A stretch of DNA of 9,019 bases, from the NCBI GenBank assembly GCA_001796965.1, contig MGOA01000110.1, positions 1-9,019 on the forward strand. Reading direction: 5' to 3'. The first letter of the stretch is position 1, and each line of letters starts with the position of its first letter. Under the pieces are notes generated by a model. It saw only the letters and a list, made by a program, of their open reading frames with translations. It was not told where the DNA came from and made no database searches. Position numbers and translations under genes: made by a program. Source of the DNA: Chloroflexi bacterium RBG_16_64_43. Its GTDB lineage: Bacteria; Chloroflexota; Anaerolineae; Anaerolineales; RBG-16-64-43. Below, one piece after another: positions 1 through 6,461 of the stretch.

Positions 1-1
1 C

Positions 2-181
2 AGCGCACGGGTGGCCTTGCTCGCCACGAGCGGCGCGGATTACGTTATCCTTGGCCCCGCTGATGCGCTGGCCGCCGCGCCGAGTGGCTTGCTCACGCTG
101 CCCGGTATCGAATCTCGCTTCACCGTAGACGGCTGGCACGTGTTCGTGGTCTTGCCCGTTCTTCCGCCGTGCTGCGGATAG
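2..181 (+). CDS. C-terminal end of a membrane glycosyltransferase-like protein (5' partial)
   Basis: The frame is open from the left edge and ends at TAG 179-181, giving 59 visible residues. They contain SGADYVILGPADAL followed by a short region ending in VDGWHVFVVLP. The pattern of a beta-strand-like 'xxYVxxGP' followed by a sentence on an acquired value such as 'xxWxVFxV' is what I associate with the soluble C-terminal tail of multi-pass glycosyltransferase or DUF2298-like (YYY domain) membrane proteins, which are common in Chloroflexota. This is a family resemblance only, because the membrane and catalytic parts lie outside the window. The gene sits 92 bp upstream of, and co-directional with, a YfhO-family gene, which fits an envelope glycan or polyisoprenoid-sugar cluster. 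No TM helix is visible in the remaining segment. Confidence is good that it is coding and low for the family. Confidence 0.6.
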   Translation, partial: SARVALLATSGADYVILGPADALAAAPSGLLTLPGIESRFTVDGWHVFVVLPVLPPCCG

Positions 182-273
182 ATCTAGCCGCGCGACGGCT
201 CACTCTCACAAGCGGCACCATCCCGATTCGCTTTGGCGCGAACGATTGAGAAGGTGAGGTTGGCGCTCGAAAG
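182..273. other. Short intergenic spacer before the YfhO-family gene
   Basis: This 92-bp stretch separates the two co-directional membrane protein genes. It has a small AGCCG/CGGCT hairpin at 186-200 with no T-run behind it, so I do not call a terminator. A purine-rich AAGGTGAGG at 251-259 lies 14 nt ahead of the ATG at 274 and may be a distant ribosome binding site. I see no convincing -35/-10 pair. Confidence 0.4.
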
Positions 274-2625
274 ATGACCCTCTCCCGCATGCGAACTTGG
301 CTCTCCCCGGCCTGGTGGCCGACGCTGATCGTGCTGGCGACCTCCTTGGTCATCCTGTGGCCGGCTATCGGCGGCGGTCAGGCGATCTTCTGGGGAGTGC
401 CCTTGCTCCAATTCCAGCCGTGGCATCAGTTCGCCAAGACGACCGTTCTGGCCGGACATCTTCCCCTATGGAATCCACTTGTCGGCATGGGCGCACCGCT
501 CTTGGCCAACGCGCAATCAGCGCTCCTATATCCACCGAATTGGCTGCTGCTGGCCATTCCGGTCGAGGTGGGCCACGCCTGGTTGATCATCTTCCACTGG
601 GTGTTGGCCGGGGCCGGGATGAGCCGCCTCGCGCGGCGCCTCGGGCTCGGGCTGTTGGCGCAATCCGTTGCGGCGCTCGCCTTCTCACTGTCCGGGTACG
701 TCGTCGCGCGCGCTGGTTTCCTCAGCCTGAACGCTGCGCTGGGCTGGGTGCCCTGGCTCATCTTGGTCGGCGACCGGCTGAGTGAGCCCCACGCGCGCTG
801 GCGGCGCACGCTCTTGGCATTGACCATGGCAATGCAGATCCTGGCCGGCCACTGGCAGACGTGGTGGTACACGTGGTTGCTGCTCGCGGCGTGGGTCGCC
901 GCACGTCACCTCGGCGACAACCGCCCTGTGCTCGCGGTGCTGCGCCGATGGTTTGATGTGGCGGTTTCGACTGCGCTGGCGCTCGCACTCGCCGCAGCCC
1001 AGGTTCTGCCCACGCTTGAGTACTTGCGCGCTTCGCAACGCGCCTCCGGCATCGACATCCAGACGGCGCTCACCTACTCGTTCTGGCCGTGGCGACTGGC
1101 AGGCCTGATCGCGCCCGATCTCTTCGGCAACCCAGCGCGCGGTCTCTTCTGGGGCTTTGCCAACTACTGGGAAGATGCAATCTACATCGGCCTGCTTCCT
1201 CTCGGGCTGAGTCTGGTCGCGCTCATCGCCTGGCTTCGGCGCCGGCGCGAGGCGCAGGCCTCCTTGCCGCGCTTTCCCTTTGGGCTGCTCGCCATCTGCC
1301 TCCCGGTGGCGCTGATTCTCGCGCTGGGAAACAACACACCCCTCTTCCCCCTGCTCTACCGGTGGGTGCCGACCTTCGACTTGTTCCAGGCGCCGACGCG
1401 CATCATGCTGATCTTCGTGTTTGCCCTGGCACTGCTCGCAGGCGCCGGCGCCGAGCGCTGGGGAACGCCGAGCCCGGGGGCCAAGCGCTGGGCCTCGCGG
1501 GCCATCGCGGCCACGCTGGCCATCCTCTTGGCCGCGGGCATCGCGGCTCTCGCGCTCGACACGCAATCGTCCTTCATTGCTTCGACGTTTCGCGTCGGGA
1601 TCACCGCACTGGCCTGCGTGATTGTGTGGCGGTTCGCACGCATGCGGGAGGGGCTTCCGGGTGGCGACACCCCGCCTGCGAATCGGCCGACGCCCCTTGG
1701 CAACTTGGCGCCGGCCGCAGCGGTCTTGCTCGTCGCAGTCGACCTCGCGTATGCCGGCTACGGCCTCAACCCCGCCACGGGCCGTGAGCTGTATCAGGTC
1801 CCCAATCCCTCCTCGGCCAAACTCGCGGCTGCCGCCAGCGGGCATCGCTACTACGTTCCGGCGCAAGATGAGTACGCCGTGAAATTCCAACGCTTCTTCC
1901 GATTTGATACCTTCAATGCGCCAGAGGATTGGACGGAGGTGCGCGCGCTGGGACTGCCGAACACGGGCATGCTGGATGGCTTGGCCACGGCCGGCAATTT
2001 CGACCCGTTGCTCCCGGCACGCTCCCTTGCACTGCTGCAGGCGGTCGACGCGCTGCCCGCAGAACAGCAGCACACGTTGTGGCGGGCGATGGATGTCGGC
2101 GCGCTAATTCGAGCCGGCCCGCAGGCACCGCGCGTGGAAGCGCTGCGCAACGAGCCCCACCGCGCCTGGGGCGTGTGCCGCGCGACCTGGGCTCGCGGCG
2201 GCGAGGAGAGCCTGGCCTTCGTGCTCGACCCGGGCTTCGACCCGGCCGAGCAGGTAATCCTGGAAGTGGGGGCCGGCGAGGAGGGCTCACCCTGCACGCT
2301 GCCACCCATGGTCACTATTCTCTCCGGGAATGACCCCAATGTCGTCGCCCTCGAGGCGAATTTCCCGCAACCGGGGTTCCTGGTGCTCGCCGATACCTTC
2401 TATCCCGGCTGGCAAGCACGGGTGGATGGCGAAACGGTACCGCTCCTGCAAGCCAATTTCTCCTTCCGCGCGGTGCGCCTCGAACGCGGGGAGCACCACG
2501 TGGAATTCTTCTACCGGCCGCTTCCGTTGGCCGCCGGCATGGCACTTTCCTTCCTGGCCTGGGCGGGTCTTGCGATCATCGCCGTCGTCAAGATGCTTCC
2601 GCGGAGAAACACCCGAACCTCATGA
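274..2625 (+). CDS. YfhO-family multi-pass membrane protein (putative glycosyltransferase)
   Basis: A 783-residue integral membrane protein of the YfhO type (PF09586-like). In Gram-positives, YfhO members glycosylate envelope polymers such as lipoteichoic acid; the donor and acceptor here are unknown. The sequence opens with a TM helix (about 16-34), then the family's re-entrant region PLWNPLVGMGAPLL (64-77) and QSALLYPPN (81-89). Further TM segments run to about residue 455, including GHWQTWWY (192-199), GNNTPLFPLLY (352-362) and FQAPTR (371-376). After that comes a long, mainly soluble domain. It carries the typical C-terminal signature YPGW (710-713), a VDG turn (716-718) and a final TM helix before a basic tail. 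ATG 274 is chosen because it gives a normal short N-terminus; ATG 289 is an alternative. The stop overlaps the next gene by 4 bp, implying translational coupling. Family assignment is firm, substrate is not. Confidence 0.9.
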   Translation: MTLSRMRTWLSPAWWPTLIVLATSLVILWPAIGGGQAIFWGVPLLQFQPWHQFAKTTVLAGHLPLWNPLVGMGAPLLANAQSALLYPPNWLLLAIPVEVGHAWLIIFHWVLAGAGMSRLARRLGLGLLAQSVAALAFSLSGYVVARAGFLSLNAALGWVPWLILVGDRLSEPHARWRRTLLALTMAMQILAGHWQTWWYTWLLLAAWVAARHLGDNRPVLAVLRRWFDVAVSTALALALAAAQVLPTLEYLRASQRASGIDIQTALTYSFWPWRLAGLIAPDLFGNPARGLFWGFANYWEDAIYIGLLPLGLSLVALIAWLRRRREAQASLPRFPFGLLAICLPVALILALGNNTPLFPLLYRWVPTFDLFQAPTRIMLIFVFALALLAGAGAERWGTPSPGAKRWASRAIAATLAILLAAGIAALALDTQSSFIASTFRVGITALACVIVWRFARMREGLPGGDTPPANRPTPLGNLAPAAAVLLVAVDLAYAGYGLNPATGRELYQVPNPSSAKLAAAASGHRYYVPAQDEYAVKFQRFFRFDTFNAPEDWTEVRALGLPNTGMLDGLATAGNFDPLLPARSLALLQAVDALPAEQQHTLWRAMDVGALIRAGPQAPRVEALRNEPHRAWGVCRATWARGGEESLAFVLDPGFDPAEQVILEVGAGEEGSPCTLPPMVTILSGNDPNVVALEANFPQPGFLVLADTFYPGWQARVDGETVPLLQANFSFRAVRLERGEHHVEFFYRPLPLAAGMALSFLAWAGLAIIAVVKMLPRRNTRTS

Positions 2626-3764
2626 GTCCCGCACCTTTCGCACGTGCCTCCAAGGCATCGGCCTCCCCATGGTTACCGGCGGCCCTGCTGCTGGTGTTGA
2701 TGCTGGCTTACCTCGCGCAGGTCCTCATTCGCGGTGGGGGCGACCCGCTCGTTTTTGCACGCCTGGGGACGAAATACACTCACGGGGATGTGCGCGGCAG
2801 CGAGGGTTACGATGGGCAGTTCAACTACCACATTGCGGTCGACCCCGCGCCGCACTCCGCAGTGCTGCACCTCGACCGGCCAGCGTATCGCTATCAACGC
2901 ATCCTCACGCCGCTTCTTGCGCGCGCCGCCGCCCTGGGTAATCCGGCAGCCATTCCTTGGACTTTGGTGGGGCTCAATCTGGCATACCAGATGACAGCCG
3001 TTCTCGTGCTGGGTGAGATGCTGCGTCGTCGCGGCGTATCGCCATGGGTCGCGCTGGTATTCGGGCTGTGGGTCGGCGTGGTCGCCGGCGTGCGCCTCGA
3101 CCTTTCGGAGCCTCTCGCGCTTTTGCTGGTGCTGCTCGCGCTGTGGAGCGAGGAACGCCTCCGGGGGAGCAGGCGTGCCAGAGCCGCACCCTGGGCCGCC
3201 GGCGCGCTGCTGGCCCTGAGCCTGCTGGCCAAGGAGACCATGCTCCCGTTTGCGCTTGGCTGGGCAGTGCTGCCCGCGCTCGATCGCTCCTGGAAGCTCG
3301 CGGCAGGACGCCTGTTTGTGCTCGCGCCTTTCGTGCTGCTGCAAGCCTGGCTTTGGCTGACATTCGGCGCGCCCGGGCTGATCAGCGGCGGCGCCGGAAG
3401 CTCCTCCTTCGAAGTCCTGCCCCTCGCCGGGTTCTTGCGCATCAGCCAAAACGGCGTAGCCGCCTTCGCCGTGATGGCGGCGCTGCTCCTGCCCGGCGTC
3501 ATCTCCCCCGCCCTGCTCGCGGTCTGGAGCAGTTTACGCGCGCTGGCGGCCCCCGCCGCACGGAGCATGGCAATGCTGCTCCTAGTCAACGCCGTCATGG
3601 TTCTCGTCGCGCCCTTCTCCACTTTTCGCGAGCCTTTGGGCATTACCCGCCTGGCATCGGGTATGATTGTGTGCATTCTGCTCTTCGCGGCCGACACTCA
3701 CCGCCCCCGTATCTTCGCCTGGGGGCTGTTGTGGCTGAGCTACCTGGCACTACTCGTGGAGTGA
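2622..3764 (+). CDS. Multi-pass membrane protein, AZOBR_p60025-like cell-surface glycopolymer family
   Basis: A 380-residue, strongly hydrophobic protein with about eight to ten predicted TM helices, the first at about residues 17-35. Residues GYDGQFNYHIAVDP (62-75) are followed by DRPAYRYQRILTPLLA (85-100), then LDLSEPLAL (159-167) and LAKETMLPF (202-210). I recognise this motif order (YDGQF, then YRYQRIL.P, then LAKET) from the family named AZOBR_p60025 cell-surface glycopolymer formation protein, which resembles GT-C-type membrane transferases. The acidic YDG loop after TM1 sits where GT-C enzymes carry catalytic Asp residues, but catalysis is inference. The ATG at 2622 overlaps the upstream TGA (ATGA), so it is probably translated with the YfhO-like gene and acts in the same surface-glycan pathway. 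The protein ends in a short LALLVE tail. It could equally be annotated as a hypothetical or GT87-like protein. Confidence 0.75.
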   Translation: MSPAPFARASKASASPWLPAALLLVLMLAYLAQVLIRGGGDPLVFARLGTKYTHGDVRGSEGYDGQFNYHIAVDPAPHSAVLHLDRPAYRYQRILTPLLARAAALGNPAAIPWTLVGLNLAYQMTAVLVLGEMLRRRGVSPWVALVFGLWVGVVAGVRLDLSEPLALLLVLLALWSEERLRGSRRARAAPWAAGALLALSLLAKETMLPFALGWAVLPALDRSWKLAAGRLFVLAPFVLLQAWLWLTFGAPGLISGGAGSSSFEVLPLAGFLRISQNGVAAFAVMAALLLPGVISPALLAVWSSLRALAAPAARSMAMLLLVNAVMVLVAPFSTFREPLGITRLASGMIVCILLFAADTHRPRIFAWGLLWLSYLALLVE

Positions 3765-3824
3765 CGGGCGAGCCGCTGCGGCCGGAGAGTCCCATCCCTC
3801 GAGAGCGACAATCGGCAGGCGCCC
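3765..3824. other. 60-bp spacer before moxR
   Basis: This short gap separates the glycan-type membrane gene from the MoxR ATPase. I see no T-tract terminator and no clear promoter. The purine patches ahead of ATG 3825 (GAGAG at 3801-3805 and AGGC at about 3817-3820) are weak ribosome binding candidates. Whether a new transcript starts here is undecided. Confidence 0.35.
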
Positions 3825-4784
3825 ATGATACCTACGCTGCAGGAGTTCGGCACCCGTCTCCGCGAAAACGTCGGTCAGGTGATCATTGGCAAGGACCAGG
3901 AAATCGAGCTGGCCATCCTGGGGATTCTGGCGCAGGGTCACTTGCTCATCGAAGATGTGCCAGGGGTGGGGAAGACGGTACTCGCCAAGAGCCTGGCGCG
4001 TTCGTTAGGCTGCAACTTCAGCCGTATTCAATTCACGCCCGACATGCTGCCCAGCGACGTGACCGGGGTCTCGATCTTCAACCAACAAACCCGGCAATTC
4101 GAGTTCCGTGCTGGGCCGATCATGTCGCAGGTCGTTCTGGCCGACGAGATAAACCGCGCCACGCCCAAGACGCAGGCGGCGCTGCTGGAGGCGATGGACG
4201 AACGCCAAGTGACGGTGGACGGAGTGACCCACACTCTGCCATCACCCTTCCTGGTGTTGGCGACGCAGAATCCGATTGAATACGAGGGCACCTTTCCCCT
4301 GCCCGAGGCGCAGCTCGACCGGTTCCTCATGCGACTCAGCCTCGGGTACCCGTTGCCCGCGCAGGAGATGCGCATTCTCGAAAGCCAGCACACTCGACAT
4401 CCGCTCGACGACCTGCCCCAAATCACATCCGCCGATGAATTCTCAGCGGCCCAACGAGCAGCGCGCGATATCTATGTGGATCTCCTGGTGCGCCGCTATA
4501 TTGTCGAATTGGTCAACAACACGCGTCGCTATAGCGAGGTCTACCTGGGTGCCAGCCCGCGCGGCAGTCTGGGCCTCTATCGCACGGCCCAGGCGCGGGC
4601 GGCTCTGAACGGCCGCGACTACGTCTTGCCCGATGATGTCAAGCACCTGGCGGTAGTGGTGCTGGCACATCGATTGCTGCTTGAACCCGCAGCCCGCCTG
4701 AAGGGGGTAACCCCCTCCGCGGTCATCCAGGAAATCCTGAATGCCGTCCCCGTCCCCGGGGGAGACGTCCGGCGGCCGGCCTGA
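3825..4784 (+). CDS. MoxR-family AAA+ ATPase
   Basis: A 319-residue cytoplasmic ATPase of the MoxR type (AAA_3 plus AAA_lid_2), the usual length for the family. Visible elements in order: an N-terminal VGQVIIGKDQEIELAI helix, Walker A PGVGKT (46-51), the FTPDMLPSDVTG segment (70-81), Walker B VVLADEINR (103-111), the TPKTQAALLEAMDERQV helix (113-129), sensor 1 at ATQNP (146-150), a P-L-P-EAQLDRF arginine-finger region (158-167), and a sensor-2-like SPRGSLGLYR segment in the lid domain. All catalytic residues look intact. MoxR ATPases act as chaperone-like remodelers, often with vWA- or DUF58-containing partners; the next gene supplies a DUF58 partner. The 3' end overlaps the first possible start of that gene by 44 bp. 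I leave the symbol blank because moxR is a family name used loosely. Confidence 0.93.
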   Translation: MIPTLQEFGTRLRENVGQVIIGKDQEIELAILGILAQGHLLIEDVPGVGKTVLAKSLARSLGCNFSRIQFTPDMLPSDVTGVSIFNQQTRQFEFRAGPIMSQVVLADEINRATPKTQAALLEAMDERQVTVDGVTHTLPSPFLVLATQNPIEYEGTFPLPEAQLDRFLMRLSLGYPLPAQEMRILESQHTRHPLDDLPQITSADEFSAAQRAARDIYVDLLVRRYIVELVNNTRRYSEVYLGASPRGSLGLYRTAQARAALNGRDYVLPDDVKHLAVVVLAHRLLLEPAARLKGVTPSAVIQEILNAVPVPGGDVRRPA

Positions 4785-6150
4785 GGCACCCGGCATCGCC
4801 ATGCGCGAGGTTGGGTTCTCCTCTGATCTCCAGCGGCAACGTACTCGCCGCGCCGCCCTGCGGCGGCGGGTGGTCGTCCTGCTATTCTTCGTTAGCCTGC
4901 TGGGCAGCGTCCAGACAGCCTCCCCGGCGTTTATCAGCCTGGCCTACCTGTGGGCCGCACTGCTCGCCGCCAGCTGGGTATGGGCGCGGCTCGGCCTGGC
5001 AGGGCTCGAACTGCAGCGTGTCCTGCGCTCGCCGCGCTCCCAGGCCGGTGCCATCATCGAAGAACGTTTCGTTCTGCGCAATCGTTCGCGCCTGCCTCAT
5101 TATTGGGTAGAGCTGTGGGATGAATCCACCCTGCCCGATCACCACGCCTCCACGGTGCTCACCGGGCTCGGGCCGCATACCAGCCGCCATTGGGCGGTGC
5201 ACACGCTGTGCGCCGAGCGCGGTCGATTTCAACTCGGCCCACTCACGGCGCGCGTCGCCGATCCGTTCGGGCTGTTCCTCAATGAGAAGCGCTTCCCGCA
5301 AACTGCAGATCTGGTCGTGCATCCGTACACGGCGCGCCTGCCGGGTTTGATTCTGGCTCCCAGCGGGCTGCCCGGGGGCACTGCCGTCGAGCGCAAGACG
5401 GCCGCGGTGACGCCCAGCGCGGCCGGTGTTCGTGAGTACGCCCCGGGTGATTCGATGACCCGCATCCACTGGCCCTCAACGGCCAGGCGCGACCGGTTGA
5501 TCTCCAAGGAGTTCGAACTCGACCCGAAAGCCGACGTGTGGCTCGTGGTCGACAGCCAGCGTGACGTTCACTGCCGGCTGGCGCTGCCAGCGCCCTCGGA
5601 GCCCGCCCGAGATACGCCCTTCTGGGCACGGCGCCCGCAGTTCCACCTGCCGCCTGCGACGGAGGAGTATTGCGTGGCGGCGGCGGCCTCGCTGGTCAAC
5701 TACTTCTTGCACCACGATCGCTCGGTGGGCCTCGCGGCCTATGCCCAGCAACGCGAGGTGATCCAGCCCGATCGCGGCGAGCGCCAGCGTGAACGGTTGA
5801 TGGAGCGCCTGGCCACGCTGCGCGCCGAAAGCCATCTCTCTTTGGCCGACGCGCTGCGCCTGGAAGGCGCCAGCTTTCCGCGCGGGTCGACCGTGGTGCT
5901 GATCTCGCCCTCCGCCGAGATGGGCGTGGCCGTGGCGGCTCAACAGTTGCGCAGCCGGGGGATTAACGTGGCGGTGGTCCTCATCGAGCGCGGCAGCTTT
6001 GGCTCCCAGCAAAGCGTGGCGGAAGTGGCCCTGCGTTTGCGCGGACTGCGCGTGGATGTGCGCCTGGTGCGGCGCGACGAGGACCTCTCCAGCGCGCTGA
6101 TCGGCCACAGCTTAACGCCGCGCTTGACGCCCTGGCGCCCTGCTGTATAA
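4741..6150 (+). CDS. DUF58 domain protein, partner of the MoxR ATPase
   Basis: A 469-residue membrane-anchored protein. Two adjacent TM helices (about 44-57 and 63-84) are followed by a beta-rich region and the DUF58 signature: REYAPGD (231-237), then IHWPSTARRDRLISKEFE starting at 242. A vWA-like domain follows, with VWLVVDS as the first strand. No metal-site triad is obvious to me beyond the D-x-S start. DUF58 proteins are almost always paired with MoxR; the job is thought to be ATPase-dependent remodelling of an envelope target, and the target here is unknown. Start choice: ATG 4741 has AGGAA at 4729-4733 with 7-nt spacing but overlaps moxR by 44 bp and adds a Pro/Gly-rich leader of 20 residues. 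ATG 4801 starts MREVGFSS 16 bp after the moxR stop and has only a distant TGAGG. Both are plausible. No transglutaminase (TgpA-like) gene follows, unlike many such operons. The stop codon overlaps the -10 box of the serS promoter. Confidence 0.9.
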   Translation: MPSPSPGETSGGRPEAPGIAMREVGFSSDLQRQRTRRAALRRRVVVLLFFVSLLGSVQTASPAFISLAYLWAALLAASWVWARLGLAGLELQRVLRSPRSQAGAIIEERFVLRNRSRLPHYWVELWDESTLPDHHASTVLTGLGPHTSRHWAVHTLCAERGRFQLGPLTARVADPFGLFLNEKRFPQTADLVVHPYTARLPGLILAPSGLPGGTAVERKTAAVTPSAAGVREYAPGDSMTRIHWPSTARRDRLISKEFELDPKADVWLVVDSQRDVHCRLALPAPSEPARDTPFWARRPQFHLPPATEEYCVAAAASLVNYFLHHDRSVGLAAYAQQREVIQPDRGERQRERLMERLATLRAESHLSLADALRLEGASFPRGSTVVLISPSAEMGVAVAAQQLRSRGINVAVVLIERGSFGSQQSVAEVALRLRGLRVDVRLVRRDEDLSSALIGHSLTPRLTPWRPAV

Positions 6151-6151
6151 T
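6124..6151 (+). promoter_or_regulatory. Sigma70-type promoter for the serS T-box leader
   Basis: TTGACG at 6124-6129 and a perfect TATAAT at 6146-6151 are separated by 16 bp. This is close to consensus and stands out in DNA this rich in GC. The -35 lies inside the last codons of the DUF58 gene and the -10 overlaps its TAA stop (6148-6150). Transcription would start near 6158, about 25 nt ahead of the first T-box stem, which is the normal arrangement for a T-box leader. The consequence is that serS can be transcribed independently of the upstream MoxR/DUF58 genes. Confidence 0.8.
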
Positions 6152-6172
6152 CCCGCCCAATCGAGGCAACAC

Positions 6173-6396
6173 AGACCAGCGCGGACTCGAGTACACGCTG
6201 CACCCGCCCAGAGAGCTGCCGCCCGGTGCAAGGCAGCGCGAGAAGCGTGGAAATCCACTCCGCCGGCCCCGGTGGCCAGTCGCCCGCGAGAAGGAGCACT
6301 CCAAGCGGGCCGGGTTCGCCCGTTAGCGCGATCCATGAGGCTGCGCCGACCGGCGCAGCAAACCCAGGTGGCACCACGAGCGGTCCCTCGTCCTGC
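6173..6396 (+). promoter_or_regulatory. T-box riboswitch, tRNA-Ser (UCC specifier), upstream of serS
   Basis: T-box leaders sense uncharged tRNA by pairing a specifier codon with the anticodon and a bulge with the free NCCA end. Stem I: base GCGGA 6181-6185 with TCCGC 6259-6263; specifier loop with AGTA 6190-6193 on the 5' side and GAAA-TCC-AC on the 3' side, the specifier being TCC at 6254-6256 (Ser) followed by a purine; helix CACGCT 6194-6199 with AGCGTG; distal bulge AGAGAG 6210-6215; helix CTGCC 6216-6220 with GGCAG 6232-6236; apical loop containing GGTGCAA, which fits GGNGNRA. A stem II-like helix pairs GCCCGC 6282-6287 with GCGGGC 6305-6310. Stem III is a perfect 8-bp hairpin, 6340-6347 with 6352-6359. 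Antiterminator: CAGG 6365-6368 with CCTG 6392-6395, bulge TGGCACC 6369-6375, ACGAG 6376-6380 with CTCGT 6387-6391. The TGGC start of the bulge pairs with GCCA, matching the G discriminator usual in tRNA-Ser. Identity of codon, bulge and downstream gene agree. Confidence 0.93.
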
Positions 6397-6440
6397 GGTC
6401 TCTGATTGTGAGAGACGTAGACGGTGGGACCGATTGCTTT
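6381..6440 (+). terminator. Terminator-like hairpin competing with the T-box antiterminator
   Basis: CGGTCCC at 6381-6387 pairs perfectly with GGGACCG at 6426-6432. Inside it CGTC 6389-6392 pairs with GACG 6420-6423, and GTCTCT 6398-6403 pairs with AGAGAC 6411-6416 around a 7-nt loop, making one long hairpin with small bulges. It uses the same bases (6387-6395) as the 3' arm of the antiterminator, so the two folds exclude each other, as a T-box requires. The tract after it, ATTGCTTT (6433-6440), is a poor U-run, which leaves termination efficiency uncertain. An additional possibility is translational control: CCTCGTCC at 6386-6393 can pair with the SD at 6447-6454 with one mismatch. Confidence 0.65.
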
Positions 6441-6446
6441 CCCGGT

Positions 6447-6454
6447 GGAGGAGG
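6447..6454 (+). promoter_or_regulatory. Strong ribosome binding site fixing the serS start
   Basis: GGAGGAGG lies 7 nt ahead of ATG 6462, an ideal Shine-Dalgarno placement. It decides the serS start against the in-frame GTG at 6408, which lies inside the terminator hairpin and would add 18 residues unlike any SerRS N-terminus. Confidence 0.85.
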
Positions 6455-6461
6455 TGTGCCG

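Noticed and set aside
186..200. Terminator after the left-edge gene
   Set aside because: The AGCCG/CGGCT hairpin is only 5 bp and is not followed by a T-run.
685..2073. Long open frame on the minus strand opposite the YfhO-family gene (462 codons)
   Set aside because: It is rich in Arg, Gly, Gln and Glu with no domain pattern, and the plus-strand frame has clear YfhO motifs. It is a GC-rich antisense shadow.
3044..4279. Plus-strand open frame of 411 codons bridging the membrane protein gene and moxR
   Set aside because: The product is Arg/Ala/Gly-rich and motif-free, and it overlaps two genes whose motifs are in other frames.
6408..6461. GTG 6408 as the serS start, adding 18 residues
   Set aside because: It lies inside the leader hairpin. 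ATG 6462 has GGAGGAGG at 7-nt spacing and gives the standard SerRS N-terminus.
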